Shown here in pieces: positions 23,873 to 32,766 of a stretch of 32,846 nucleotides of DNA (the first letter of the stretch is position 1; the number at the start of each line of letters is the position of its first letter). The stretch is from positions 1 to 32,846 of the forward strand of contig JBPCOJ010000032.1 in assembly GCA_051000345.1 (NCBI GenBank), given 5' to 3'. A program made the position numbers and the translations under genes. The notes under the pieces are model-generated. The model was given only the letters and a program-made list of their open reading frames with translations, was not told the DNA's origin and made no database searches. This DNA comes from JBHENC01 sp051000345 (GTDB lineage Bacteria > Acidobacteriota > Blastocatellia > Pyrinomonadales > Pyrinomonadaceae).

Positions 23873-24370
23873 ATGGTCGAAAAAGATAAATATCCCGTCA
23901 CCGCTGCGGTGCGACTGCTGCGCGGAAAAAAGATTGCATTCACGCCGCATCTATACGCTTATGAAGATCATGGCGGCACGACGCGTGCCGCCCTTGAACT
24001 GAATGTTTCGGAACACGCCGTGATTAAAACTCTGTTGATGGAAACAGAGCGGCGCGCGCCGCTCGTCGTTCTGATGCACGGCGATTGCGAAGTCTCGACA
24101 AAGGAATTGGCGCGCGCCCTCAAAGTTAAAAGCTTGCTTCCGTGCGCGGCTGCAACAGCGCAGCGATTGACCGGCTACATGGTCGGCGGTATTAGTCCCT
24201 TCGGAACGCGCACGCGCTTGCCCGTCTACGTCGAGCGCACCATTTTCGAGCTTCCGGTAATTTACATTAACGGCGGCAAGCGCGGCTTTCTAATCTCCGT
24301 CGAGCCGAACGACTTGCGCGCGCTTTTGCCTTTGGAAGAAGTCCACGCCGCGATCAAAACGTCGAATTAA
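23873..24370 (+). CDS. ybaK: YbaK/EbsC-family Cys-tRNA(Pro) deacylase
   Basis: A 165-aa trans-editing enzyme that hydrolyses Cys mischarged onto tRNA-Pro. Family features are TPHLYAYEDHG near the N-terminus, KTLLMETERRAPLVVLMHGDCEVSTKELARAL, and the C-terminal GYMVGGISPFGTRTRLPVYVE and YINGGKRGFLISVEPNDL, all in expected order and length. The frame is open to 23777, but the extra 32 residues do not match the family and overlap the divergent small gene, so the ATG at 23873 is chosen. Only a weak ribosome-binding site (GAAAAG) is seen. It is probably expressed on its own and converges on the TauE-like gene. Confidence 0.92.
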   Translation: MVEKDKYPVTAAVRLLRGKKIAFTPHLYAYEDHGGTTRAALELNVSEHAVIKTLLMETERRAPLVVLMHGDCEVSTKELARALKVKSLLPCAAATAQRLTGYMVGGISPFGTRTRLPVYVERTIFELPVIYINGGKRGFLISVEPNDLRALLPLEEVHAAIKTSN

Positions 24371-24409
24371 TTCGGAGCAATCGTTGTAAATAATTTGTGA
24401 CGGGACGCT

Positions 24410-25198
24410 TTACCGCTCGATGCGTATCAGCATCACAATACCGATGACGAGGCCGATGACGATTACCGCGCGGCGCACGAAGACGCGTCCGAGTCGTTGC
24501 GCGATTGTCGAACCGTAGTAACCTCCGGCGATGGCACTGACGGCCATCAAAGCTGCGTCCGGCCAGCGCACGAGTCCCGATAAAGCAAAGCCTATGATCG
24601 CCACGCTGTTAAGGCACATCCCTAGGTAATTTTTGATGCCGTTCGCTTTGTGTATGTCAGAGATGCCGAGAAGTCCGAGCGCGGCGAGCATCAGTATGCC
24701 GTTGCCCGCGCCGAAGTAGCCGCCGTAAATCGCCGACGCGAATTGAAAAAGAATCGCGCCCGCCCACCACTTCCCGGAAGGCGCGGAAGCCGCATCGGAC
24801 ATTGTTGCCGCCGCTGTTTGCGAGGAGCGAAGCATACGGCTGACGGGTTCCTGCGCGATGAAGAGAACGGTGGCGAAGAGAATCAGAAACGGCACGAGAT
24901 GCGCGAAGACGGGCGACGGCGTTTTGATTAAAAGCCACGCGCCGAAGGCTCCGCCGCACACGCTCGTAATTCCCAGACGCACGAGCAACGGGCGGCTGTT
25001 TTGTATTTCGCGCCGGTAGCCCCACACTCCGCCTAAAAGTCCCGGCCACAGCGCCACAGTGCTCGTCGCGTTCGCCGTCTTCGCATCGAGTCCGGCCCAC
25101 AGCAGCACGGGAAAGGTGAGCAGCGTGCCGCCTCCGGCAATCGAATTAATTATGCCTGCGCCGAAGGCCGCGACGAACAACCAGATTGAATGTGCCAT
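24410..25198 (-). CDS. Sulfite exporter TauE/SafE family membrane protein
   Basis: A 262-aa polytopic protein with about eight membrane helices in two similar halves. The N-terminal half contains GAGIINSIAGGGTLLTFPVLLWAGLD... and ATSTVALWPG; the second half contains YGGYFGAGNGILMLAALGLLG, the paired Gly-rich signature of the TauE/SafE (DUF81) family of putative anion exporters. The substrate, perhaps a sulfonate or sulfite, is not readable from sequence. The frame stays open upstream to 25309, but the extra 37 residues are polar and unlike the family, so ATG 25198 is preferred. No good ribosome-binding site is seen. Confidence 0.9.
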   Translation of the reverse strand: MAHSIWLFVAAFGAGIINSIAGGGTLLTFPVLLWAGLDAKTANATSTVALWPGLLGGVWGYRREIQNSRPLLVRLGITSVCGGAFGAWLLIKTPSPVFAHLVPFLILFATVLFIAQEPVSRMLRSSQTAAATMSDAASAPSGKWWAGAILFQFASAIYGGYFGAGNGILMLAALGLLGISDIHKANGIKNYLGMCLNSVAIIGFALSGLVRWPDAALMAVSAIAGGYYGSTIAQRLGRVFVRRAVIVIGLVIGIVMLIRIER

Positions 25199-25389
25199 GA
25201 TGTTTACGGAAAAACAGATGTTAGCGGCGGCGGCTTCATCTGGCAACACGGGCGCGGCAAATCGCTTTGATAAGGTTTTGATAAGCTTATGCGATCCACC
25301 GACTTTCAATCGTGCGAACCGTGAGAATTAATCAGTGCTTTGCTTCGAGTCTCACACGCGCACTGCTGCTTGTTCTTCGCGAATAGAGT

Positions 25390-25395
25390 TATAAT
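25390..25395 (+). promoter_or_regulatory. -10 promoter element before the FdhF/YdeP-like gene
   Basis: A perfect TATAAT lies about 30 nt before the ATG at 25425, leaving a very short leader that still contains AGGAG (25411-25415). A clear -35 is not seen; TTGTTC at 25370-25375 is spaced only 14 nt away. Confidence 0.42.
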
Positions 25396-25424
25396 CGTGC
25401 ATCAACTTTCAGGAGCAAGAGTGG

Positions 25425-27368
25425 ATGAATGAAACGAACGAACAATCTGCGACGACTGTCGAGCGCCAATCGCAGACAGCGGCGGCGAACATCGCCGACA
25501 CACAGCATCCGAGCCACTACGAAGCGACCAAGCAGGATATAAAAACCGAACCCGAATTGCGCGCGCAGGCAATCGCCTTAGCCAACACAGACAATCCCGA
25601 CGAAACTACTGCCGCTGCCGCGAACGATGAAACAAATCGCGCTCTTAACGAACACGGCGACGCCGCCGCTGATGTGCGCGCCGGGACTCCCGAAGAGTTC
25701 ACGGGATTGCATCTCACGCGCGCCGCCGAAATCGCGGGCGGCATTCCCGCCGTGCTCTCGACGATAAAGTACGCGTGGCGCGAGATGGGCGCGGTGCGAA
25801 GCCTTCGCACGTTGCTGCGACTGAATCAAAAGAGCGGCTTCGATTGCATGAGTTGCGCGTGGCCTGACCCGGACGGGGAACGCGCCGCAACAGAGTTTTG
25901 CGAAAACGGCGCGAAGGCCGTCGCCGAAGAAGCCACCGCGCGCCGCGTCACGCCGGAGTTTTTCAAGGAACACAGCGTCGCAGAACTTTCACGTAAATCC
26001 GATTACTGGCTCGGCAAACAAGGCCGCATTACCCATCCGATGATTTTGCGCGAAGGCGCTACGCATTACGAATTGGTTAGCTGGGACGACGCCTTCAAAC
26101 TCATCGCAAATGAATTGAATGCGCTTCATTCGCCCGACGAAGCGATCTTTTACACATCGGGGCGAACGAGCAACGAAGCGGCCTTTCTTTACCAACTTTT
26201 CGTGCGGCAATTCGGTACCAACAATCTGCCTGACTGCTCTAACATGTGCCATGAATCGAGCGGCTCTGCCTTGACGGAAACCATCGGCGTGGGCAAAGGC
26301 ACTGTCACGCTGCAAGATTTCGATACCGTCGAAGCAATCAAAGCGATGCACGCCCGCGCCGCCAAAGTTTTCTTTGCAATGGGCGGCAATTTTCTGTCGG
26401 CATCGCCCGACACCGAATACACCGCGTGCGCGCTGCAACGCTTGCGATTGACCGTGCAGGTTTCCACAAAACTTAATCGCGGGCATCTCATCACAGGAAC
26501 ACAAGCGCTGATTCTGCCGTGTCTAGGGCGCACGGAAACGGATGCGCAGAAAAGCGGCGCGCAATTCGTCAGCACGGAAAATTCGATGGGCGTCGTGCAG
26601 CAATCGCGCGGAACTCTGCCGCCCGCATCCACACACCTACTTAGCGAACCTGCCATCGTCGCCAAACTCGCGCGCGCTGTTCTCGGCGAACGAAGCTCAG
26701 TTGAATGGGAAAATTTAGTCGCAAACTACGATCATATTCGTGATGCCATCGGACGCCCGATTCCCGGCTTCGATAATTACAACGAGCGCGTGCGACTGCC
26801 CGGCGGATTTTATTTGCCTAACCTTGCGCGTGAAGGCCGCTTTCTCACCGACACGAATCGCGCCAATTTTACCGTCCACGAAATCCCGCGCCAACATCTC
26901 GCGCAAGGACAATTCGTGATGATGACGATTCGCAGCCACGATCAATTCAACACGACCATCTACGGCCTAGATGATCGTTACAGAGGCATTTACAATGAGC
27001 GGCGCGTCGTGCTGCTCAATGCGGAAGACATCGCCGAACAAAACTTGCGCGCCGGACAAATCGTCGATCTGACAAGTTACTTTGAAGGCGAAACACGCAC
27101 GGCGCGCCGCTTCATCATCGTGCCGTATCAGATTCCGCGACGCTGCGCCGCGACTTACTTTCCGGAAACCAACGTGCTCGTGCCGATTGGCAGCGTTGCG
27201 GAAAAAAGCAACACGCCGACATCCAAATACGTCATCATCAGCGTGCAGGCGTCGATTGATGCAGTCGGAAAATTCGATTACGATTTTGTCGAGCGTGAAG
27301 GCGACGCTTCACACACGGCAGCACAAGCGTCTTTATCAATATCAATGAAAGCGAAACAGGAGAATTAA
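25425..27368 (+). CDS. FdhF/YdeP-family molybdopterin oxidoreductase with a large internal deletion
   Basis: A 647-aa protein of the FdhF/YdeP family of molybdopterin oxidoreductases. The N-terminal ~88 residues are polar and low-complexity. Family sequence then runs from about residue 90 through GFDCMSCAWPDPDGER, AIFYTSGRTSNEAAFLYQLF, LPDCSNMCHESSG and GKGTVTLQDF. It then jumps directly into DTVEAIKAMHARAAKVFFAMGGNFL, which in full-length relatives comes some 200 residues later. The skipped part normally holds a GQNPGTNHPRML-type segment and the cofactor-binding GVCPVRGHSNVQGDR region. The rest, to the C-terminal molybdopterin dinucleotide-binding domain (MMTIRSHDQFNTTIYGLDDRY), is intact and in frame. 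It may be inactive, a scaffold, or a recent in-frame deletion. Expected positions are from recall of the family. Confidence 0.85.
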   Translation: MNETNEQSATTVERQSQTAAANIADTQHPSHYEATKQDIKTEPELRAQAIALANTDNPDETTAAAANDETNRALNEHGDAAADVRAGTPEEFTGLHLTRAAEIAGGIPAVLSTIKYAWREMGAVRSLRTLLRLNQKSGFDCMSCAWPDPDGERAATEFCENGAKAVAEEATARRVTPEFFKEHSVAELSRKSDYWLGKQGRITHPMILREGATHYELVSWDDAFKLIANELNALHSPDEAIFYTSGRTSNEAAFLYQLFVRQFGTNNLPDCSNMCHESSGSALTETIGVGKGTVTLQDFDTVEAIKAMHARAAKVFFAMGGNFLSASPDTEYTACALQRLRLTVQVSTKLNRGHLITGTQALILPCLGRTETDAQKSGAQFVSTENSMGVVQQSRGTLPPASTHLLSEPAIVAKLARAVLGERSSVEWENLVANYDHIRDAIGRPIPGFDNYNERVRLPGGFYLPNLAREGRFLTDTNRANFTVHEIPRQHLAQGQFVMMTIRSHDQFNTTIYGLDDRYRGIYNERRVVLLNAEDIAEQNLRAGQIVDLTSYFEGETRTARRFIIVPYQIPRRCAATYFPETNVLVPIGSVAEKSNTPTSKYVIISVQASIDAVGKFDYDFVEREGDASHTAAQASLSISMKAKQEN

Positions 27369-27372
27369 TAAT

Positions 27373-28287
27373 ATGGGCGGATTAAAGGAAATTGTACGCG
27401 GCGTGGCGGTGCTGCCGATCAGCATTGCGAACGTTTATTTTGTCGGCAAGCCGGGCGAAAGATGGGCACTCGTTGACGCTGGCGTGCCGGATCGCGCAGA
27501 CGATGTGCGCGCGGCGGCGGAGGAACGTTACGGTAAAAATGCGAGGCCGGAAGCCATCTTTTTAACGCACGGGCATTTCGATCACGCAGGCTCTGCGCGC
27601 GAGTTGGCTGAAGGTTGGAACGTCCCCGTTTACGCGCATTCTTTGGAATTGCCGTTTATCACAGGCCGCGCGGAATATCCGCCGCCAGACCCGACGGTTG
27701 GTGGTTTTCTAGCTTTGCTCTCGCGCCTGTTCCCGCACGAGCCGCTTAATCTCGGTCATCATGTGCGTGAATTACCTACGGACGGCACGCTGCCCGGCTT
27801 GCATGGCTGGCGCATCATCCACACGCCCGGCCACACGCGCGGACACGTTTGTTTCTTTCGTGAACAAGACGGCGTGCTGCTCGCAGGCGACGCGCTTGCG
27901 ACTGTCGATCTCGATTCCGCTCTTGCTGTCCTTACGAAGAAAAAAGAGTTCAATAAACCGCCCGCGCCGATGACGATTGACTGGCGTGAAGCGCATCGCT
28001 CGATTAACCGTCTCGCGGATTTGCGCCCGTCTGTTGTCGGCTGCGGGCATGGCAATCCGATTACCGAAGGCAATGTTGCCAAACAATTCGCAAAATTCGC
28101 CGCGCGGTTCACTCCGCCGAAGAAAGGCCGCTACGTCCGCCAACCGGCGATCACGGACGAGCGCGGCATCGTGCGCTTGCCGCCGCCCGTGCCCGATCCT
28201 TTGCCGAAAGTCGTTGCCGCCACCGTCGGCGTCGCCGCATTAACGGGCGCGGCAGTCGTGTATGCAATGCGGCGCAACAAGCGATAG
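27373..28287 (+). CDS. MBL-fold metallo-hydrolase with C-terminal membrane segment
   Basis: A 304-aa metallo-beta-lactamase-fold protein. The metal motif HxHxDH is in FLTHGHFDHAGS; further metal-binding residues are in IIHTPGHTRGHVCFF and LLAGDAL, and a late His in VVGCGHGNP, all in the family order. After a Pro-rich linker, a C-terminal hydrophobic segment (about residues 278-298, VVAATVGVAALTGAAVVYAM) ends in basic residues, which suggests a tail anchor with the enzyme domain in the cytosol. It starts 4 nt after the FdhF/YdeP-like gene with AGGAG overlapping that gene's end, so the two are coupled. The substrate is unknown. Confidence 0.92.
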   Translation: MGGLKEIVRGVAVLPISIANVYFVGKPGERWALVDAGVPDRADDVRAAAEERYGKNARPEAIFLTHGHFDHAGSARELAEGWNVPVYAHSLELPFITGRAEYPPPDPTVGGFLALLSRLFPHEPLNLGHHVRELPTDGTLPGLHGWRIIHTPGHTRGHVCFFREQDGVLLAGDALATVDLDSALAVLTKKKEFNKPPAPMTIDWREAHRSINRLADLRPSVVGCGHGNPITEGNVAKQFAKFAARFTPPKKGRYVRQPAITDERGIVRLPPPVPDPLPKVVAATVGVAALTGAAVVYAMRRNKR

Positions 28288-28360
28288 TGCTCGCACAATA
28301 TCCGCGTCAAGCTGAAACCGAAAAGGAGTCTTTCGATTAGCCGGACTTATCAAGCTGCCG

Positions 28361-28388
28361 TTGTATAAGTTCTTGCTTATGTTATAAA
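28361..28388 (+). promoter_or_regulatory. Promoter for the hybrid histidine kinase gene
   Basis: TTGTAT (28361-28366) is separated by 16 nt from TATAAA (28383-28388), which is preceded by TGT to give an extended -10. The transcript would begin near 28395, leaving a leader of about 120 nt before the GTG start. Confidence 0.45.
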
Positions 28389-28513
28389 AACTTCAGAGAG
28401 GCTGTTTCCTAACTCTAGCCACAGAAATTTCATTCGCGCTTAGTGCTCGATAGAGGCGCGTCTCTCCTGTCAAAGCGCGCCGGTTCGTGCTATCCGAGGA
28501 GGCCGATTAGAAA

Positions 28514-31438
28514 GTGACGCCCGACATCACCGAAGGCGAAGCAGTCGAAGGAAAGCTTCGTCAACATCTCGATCTCGTCAGCGCGCTCGTCAACAACGCC
28601 GCCGACGGGCTTTATACGATTGACGCGCAAGCGCACGTCACCTTCGTCAATCCGGCTGCCGCACGGATGCTCGGCTGGCCTGCAAGCGAGATACTCGGCA
28701 AGCACGTCCATGAGATCGTCCACTTCCAGAAGGCGGACGGCTCTCCCTATCCGAAAGAAGAGTGTCCGTTTCTCGAAGTTCTTCGCACCGGCGCGCCTGT
28801 TTCCGACCACGAAGCCGCCCTCACGCGCAAAGACGGAAGCCTCTTTCCCGGCCTGTGCTCATCCGCTCCGATTTCGATTGAAGGTAAAATCGTCGGTTCG
28901 GTAATGTCTTTTCGGGACATCACCGAGCGCAAGCAAGCGCAAGACGCGCTCTTGGAGCAACTGCGCCTTGCGGCATTGAGCGCGGATGTGGGCGCGGCTC
29001 TCACCCAGAGCGACACTTTGCCGGAGATGCTGAAACGCTCTGCCGAAGCGATGGTGCAGCACCTCGATGCGGCGTTCGCGCGCATCTGGACGCTCAACAT
29101 AAAAGATAACGTCTTGGAGCTACAGGCGAGCGCAGGCTTGTACACGCATCTCGATGGCGCGCACGCGCGCGTGCCCGTCGGCAAGTTCAAAATCGGATTG
29201 ATCGCCGAGGAGCGCACGCCGCGCCTGACCAACGATGTTCGGCATGATCCGCGCGTCAGCGATACGGAGTGGGCTGAACGAGAAGGGATGATCGCCTTCG
29301 CCGGTTATCCGTTGATCGTGGAAGACAAATTGATCGGCGTGATGGCGATGTTCGCGCGCAGACCTTTAACCGAAGCCACGCTACAGGCGATGGCGTCGGT
29401 AGCGAACGGCATCGCGCTCGGCATCGAACGCAAGCAGTCTGACAAGGAATCGCGCGAAAGCGTCGAGCGATTCCTTTTTCTCGCGGAGTCTATGCCGCAG
29501 AAAATCTTTACCGCCCGACCCGATGGCAATGTCGATTATTTCAATCAGCAATGGACACTGTTCACGGGACTCTCTTTCGAGCAGATCAGGGACTGGGGCT
29601 GGTTGCAGTTCATACACCCGGATGACGTGGAAGAAAACGTCCGGCACTGGCAGCACTCCATCCACACGGGCGAATTGTTTCAGTTGGAGCATCGTTTCCG
29701 CCGCGCGGACGGAGAGTATCGCTGGCACTTGAGCCGCGCCCATGCAATGCAGGACGCGGAAGGCAACGTGCTGATGTGGATCGGCTCAAACACGGACATC
29801 GATGATGTGAAGCGCGCAGAGGATGAGCGCGCCCGACTGCTGGAGCACGTAAGCCAAGCGCATTCGGAAGCGGAAAGCGCACGGCAGCGCTTACACGATC
29901 TCTTCATGCAGGCTCCGGCTGCCATCTGCACGCTGCGTGATCCGTTACACATCTTTGAAATTGTCAATCCGCTCTATATGCACGTCACGGGTCGCCGCGA
30001 CGCTTCCGAACTAATCGGCAAGCCGGTTCGAGAAGCGATGCCGGAACTCGAAGGTCAGGGCATCTTTGAACTGCTGGATAAGGTCTATCGCACGGGCGAG
30101 CCTTTCATCGGCAATGAAGTACCGATCAATCTTGACCGTCGGGGCGACGAAACGCTCGACGAATGCTTCTTCAACTTCGTCTATCAGCCGTCGCGCGATG
30201 TTCGCGGAGAGATTGACGGCATCTTGGTTCATGCCGTTGAAGTGACCGAGCAAGTGCGTGCGCGCCGTCGCGTAGAAGAAACTAACCGCCTGAAGGATGA
30301 ATTTCTGGCGACGGTCTCGCACGAGCTACGCACGCCCTTGACCGCAATCGTCGGCTGGTCAACGCTGCTGCGCACGAATACGTTGGGTGAGGCCAGCGTT
30401 GCGCGCGGGCTTGAAACCATTGAGCGCAACGGCAAAGCACAGGCGCAACTCATCGAAGACTTGATGGATGTCTCGCGTATCATCACGGGCAAACTGCGCC
30501 TCGATGTCCAACCTGTCGAACTCGCGTCCGTTATCGAAGCCGCCATCGAGAGCGTGCGTCTATCGGCGGAAGCGAAAGCGATAAGGCTTGAAACGATTCT
30601 CGATCCGCTGGCTGGCCTCATCTCGGGCGATCCGGCGCGCTTACAGCAAATCGTCTGGAATCTGCTCTCGAATGCTATTAAGTTCACGCCGAAGAAAGGG
30701 CGCGTGCAGATTCGCCTCGAGCGCATCAACTCGCACATAGAGATTATCGTCAGCGATACGGGGACGGGCATCAGTCCTGAATTTTTGCCTCATGTGTTTG
30801 ACCGCTTTCGTCAGGCTGACGGCACAAGCACGCGAACGCACGGCGGATTAGGTCTGGGTCTGGCGATTGTGCGCCATCTCGTCGAACAGCACGGCGGGAC
30901 GGTTCGCGCGGATAGCCGCGTAGAAGAAAAGGGCGCGACGTTTACGGTTAGCTTGCCGCTGATGATCGTTCATAGAGAGCTTGACCATGAGGAGGAGCGC
31001 AGGCATCCGAAAGGCGAAAGCGCGAGCGGGTTGACGTGCCCACCCGAACTCGACGGCTTGAAAGTGCTTGTCGTAGACGACGAGCCGGACGCGCGTCAAT
31101 TACTCGCCATCGTGCTTCGGCAATGCGGAGCCGACGTGACTATGGCGGCATCTGTGGAGGAGGCGCTTTCCGCGTTTGAACGAATCAAACCGGATGTGCT
31201 CGTCTCCGACATCGGAATGCCGGGCGAGGACGGCTACAGCTTGATACGCAAAATAAGAGCGTTGCCTGCCGAGCGTGGCGGACGCATTCCGGCGGCGGCG
31301 CTCACCGCCTACGCGGGAGCAGAAGATCGCAAGCGCGCTTTGCTCGCGGGCTTCCATCTGCATATCCCGAAGCCTGTTGACCCTATGGAATTGGTGGCAG
31401 TGGTCGCAACCCTCGCGGGACGCACCGGACGCGCGTGA
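28514..31438 (+). CDS. Hybrid sensor histidine kinase (PAS-GAF-PAS-PAS-HisKA-HATPase-REC)
   Basis: A 974-aa soluble sensor kinase with no membrane helix. PAS1 spans about 20-135 (GLYTIDAQAHVTFVNPAAARMLG), GAF about 150-312, PAS2 about 322-445 (a PAS_3 type with WLQFIHPDD), and PAS3 about 470-590. HisKA has the phosphoacceptor His603 in ATVSHELRTPL; the ATPase domain (about 705-820) has NLLSNAIKF, DTGTGI and GGLGLGLAIV. The C-terminal receiver (about 845-965) has DDE at its start, the phosphoacceptor Asp899 in VLVSDIGMPGEDG, and a Lys in HIPKPVDP. The protein can therefore autophosphorylate and pass phosphate to its own receiver. The start is GTG with GAGGAGG 11 nt upstream. No cognate response regulator is adjacent. 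The signal sensed cannot be read from sequence. Confidence 0.95.
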   Translation: MTPDITEGEAVEGKLRQHLDLVSALVNNAADGLYTIDAQAHVTFVNPAAARMLGWPASEILGKHVHEIVHFQKADGSPYPKEECPFLEVLRTGAPVSDHEAALTRKDGSLFPGLCSSAPISIEGKIVGSVMSFRDITERKQAQDALLEQLRLAALSADVGAALTQSDTLPEMLKRSAEAMVQHLDAAFARIWTLNIKDNVLELQASAGLYTHLDGAHARVPVGKFKIGLIAEERTPRLTNDVRHDPRVSDTEWAEREGMIAFAGYPLIVEDKLIGVMAMFARRPLTEATLQAMASVANGIALGIERKQSDKESRESVERFLFLAESMPQKIFTARPDGNVDYFNQQWTLFTGLSFEQIRDWGWLQFIHPDDVEENVRHWQHSIHTGELFQLEHRFRRADGEYRWHLSRAHAMQDAEGNVLMWIGSNTDIDDVKRAEDERARLLEHVSQAHSEAESARQRLHDLFMQAPAAICTLRDPLHIFEIVNPLYMHVTGRRDASELIGKPVREAMPELEGQGIFELLDKVYRTGEPFIGNEVPINLDRRGDETLDECFFNFVYQPSRDVRGEIDGILVHAVEVTEQVRARRRVEETNRLKDEFLATVSHELRTPLTAIVGWSTLLRTNTLGEASVARGLETIERNGKAQAQLIEDLMDVSRIITGKLRLDVQPVELASVIEAAIESVRLSAEAKAIRLETILDPLAGLISGDPARLQQIVWNLLSNAIKFTPKKGRVQIRLERINSHIEIIVSDTGTGISPEFLPHVFDRFRQADGTSTRTHGGLGLGLAIVRHLVEQHGGTVRADSRVEEKGATFTVSLPLMIVHRELDHEEERRHPKGESASGLTCPPELDGLKVLVVDDEPDARQLLAIVLRQCGADVTMAASVEEALSAFERIKPDVLVSDIGMPGEDGYSLIRKIRALPAERGGRIPAAALTAYAGAEDRKRALLAGFHLHIPKPVDPMELVAVVATLAGRTGRA

Positions 31439-31487
31439 GCCGTCTCAGCCGGGCGCAACTGTCGGCAGAAACAGGAGTGTCGGCGAA

Positions 31488-31510
31488 CGCGTCTGATCCT
31501 TTCAGACGCG
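31488..31510. terminator. Hairpin between convergent genes
   Basis: CGCGTCTGA (31488-31496) and TCAGACGCG (31502-31510) form a perfect 9-bp stem with a 5-nt loop between the kinase stop and the antiporter stop, which face each other. No T-tract follows on either strand, so it is an atypical bidirectional terminator. Confidence 0.55.
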
Positions 31511-31533
31511 CTTACGGTGAAACGACTGAGCCG

Positions 31534-32601
31534 CTACGTTGTGACAAAAAAGAAGGCGAGCGCGAGCAGCGCGTAGACGGCTAATAAAAGTAGTCCCTCG
31601 AACCATGTTGTTTCGCCGTCCTGCGCAATCGAGTTGACGGCGAAGGCGGAACCGGCGATGGCGATTAGTTCGAGCGGATTGCTGAAAACTAAATTCATCG
31701 GGTGCTGCGTCCAGAAAGAAACGAGCACAAGGAGCGGCGCTGTCAGGAGCGCAATCTGAAGCGTCGAGCCGACGCTGATACTGATGGCGAGTCCCATACG
31801 ATTCTGTCGCGCAAAGTAAATGGCGGAAAAGTATTCGGCGGCGTTACCGACAAAAGGCAGCGCAATGATCCCCAAGAAAAACTCCGACATGTGCAGCGCG
31901 CCAGCCGTTTTCTCAAGCGCGCCCGACACCAGATCGGCTTCGACGGCGACGACCACTGTTGCGCCCAACAAGATCAATAATGATTTGCGAAGCGACCACG
32001 TCGCCGCCTCGTGTCCTTCATCTCCTGCGCTGGCAAACACATCGCGGTGCGTGATAAGCGTGTAAACGAGATTCGCCGCGTACATCAAAATCAGCACGAT
32101 GGCGACGCCTAGACTCAAATTCTCGTCCAACTGCGCGGCGTTCGGCGCAGCCATAATCCCGCGCTCTGTATAATCGAAAAGCGCCGGAATCAAAAGTGCG
32201 ATGACCGACAGAATCAGCAAACTCGAAAGCAATCCGGCGCGCTCGCGCTTAAACGTTTGCTTCTCGCGCCCCCAACTTCCGGCTAAAATTGCGAGTCCCA
32301 AGCCGAGCAAACTGTTGCCGATAATCGAACCCGTGATCGTCGCTTTAACGACTTGAATATTTCCCGTGCGGAGCACAAAGAGCGCGAGGATAAGTTCCGC
32401 CGCATTGCCGAACGTGACGTTCAAAAGCCCGCCGATAACGGAGCCTGTCACCGCCGCTAATTGCTCCGTCGAGCGCCTGATCCATTCGGCGAGAGGAATA
32501 ATGGAGAGAGCAGCGCAAATGAACACGTACAGCGGCGGCGCGCCGAAAAAATAGAGCGCCAGCGAGAGCGGCACGAGTGCCAGTAGGTAAGTGAATATCA
32601 T
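31534..32601 (-). CDS. cax: Calcium/proton antiporter (CAX family)
   Basis: A 355-aa polytopic membrane protein with about eleven helices. The two CAX alpha-repeats are clear: GNAAELILAL (residues 65-74) and GNAAEYFSAI (about 250-260), each supplying an acidic ion ligand; a GSIIGNSLLGLGLAIL helix follows the first. Members export Ca2+ from the cytosol in exchange for protons. Length is typical of bacterial and fungal CAX proteins without the long regulatory tail. No clear ribosome-binding site precedes the ATG at 32601. It is the second cation:Ca2+ antiporter in this window, from a different branch than the one at 13124. Confidence 0.93.
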   Translation of the reverse strand: MIFTYLLALVPLSLALYFFGAPPLYVFICAALSIIPLAEWIRRSTEQLAAVTGSVIGGLLNVTFGNAAELILALFVLRTGNIQVVKATITGSIIGNSLLGLGLAILAGSWGREKQTFKRERAGLLSSLLILSVIALLIPALFDYTERGIMAAPNAAQLDENLSLGVAIVLILMYAANLVYTLITHRDVFASAGDEGHEAATWSLRKSLLILLGATVVVAVEADLVSGALEKTAGALHMSEFFLGIIALPFVGNAAEYFSAIYFARQNRMGLAISISVGSTLQIALLTAPLLVLVSFWTQHPMNLVFSNPLELIAIAGSAFAVNSIAQDGETTWFEGLLLLAVYALLALAFFFVTT

Positions 32602-32702
32602 TAAAATTTAGAAGTGAAAGCTGAAAGCGTCCGTTAGCGCGATGAACTTTATGCAATGTCCATGCGTTTTGGCAAATAGAAAAGCGGCATAGTGCTGTGC
32701 GG

Positions 32703-32711
32703 TGTTATATT
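32703..32711 (+). promoter_or_regulatory. Possible extended -10 for the flavoprotein gene
   Basis: TGTTATATT reads as an extended -10 about 56 nt before the ATG at 32767. No good -35 at standard spacing is visible. Confidence 0.32.
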
Positions 32712-32766
32712 TTGCGTTAGCCAAGATAGCAAGCGATAATCGCTTCAATCGACGCGAAACAATTTT

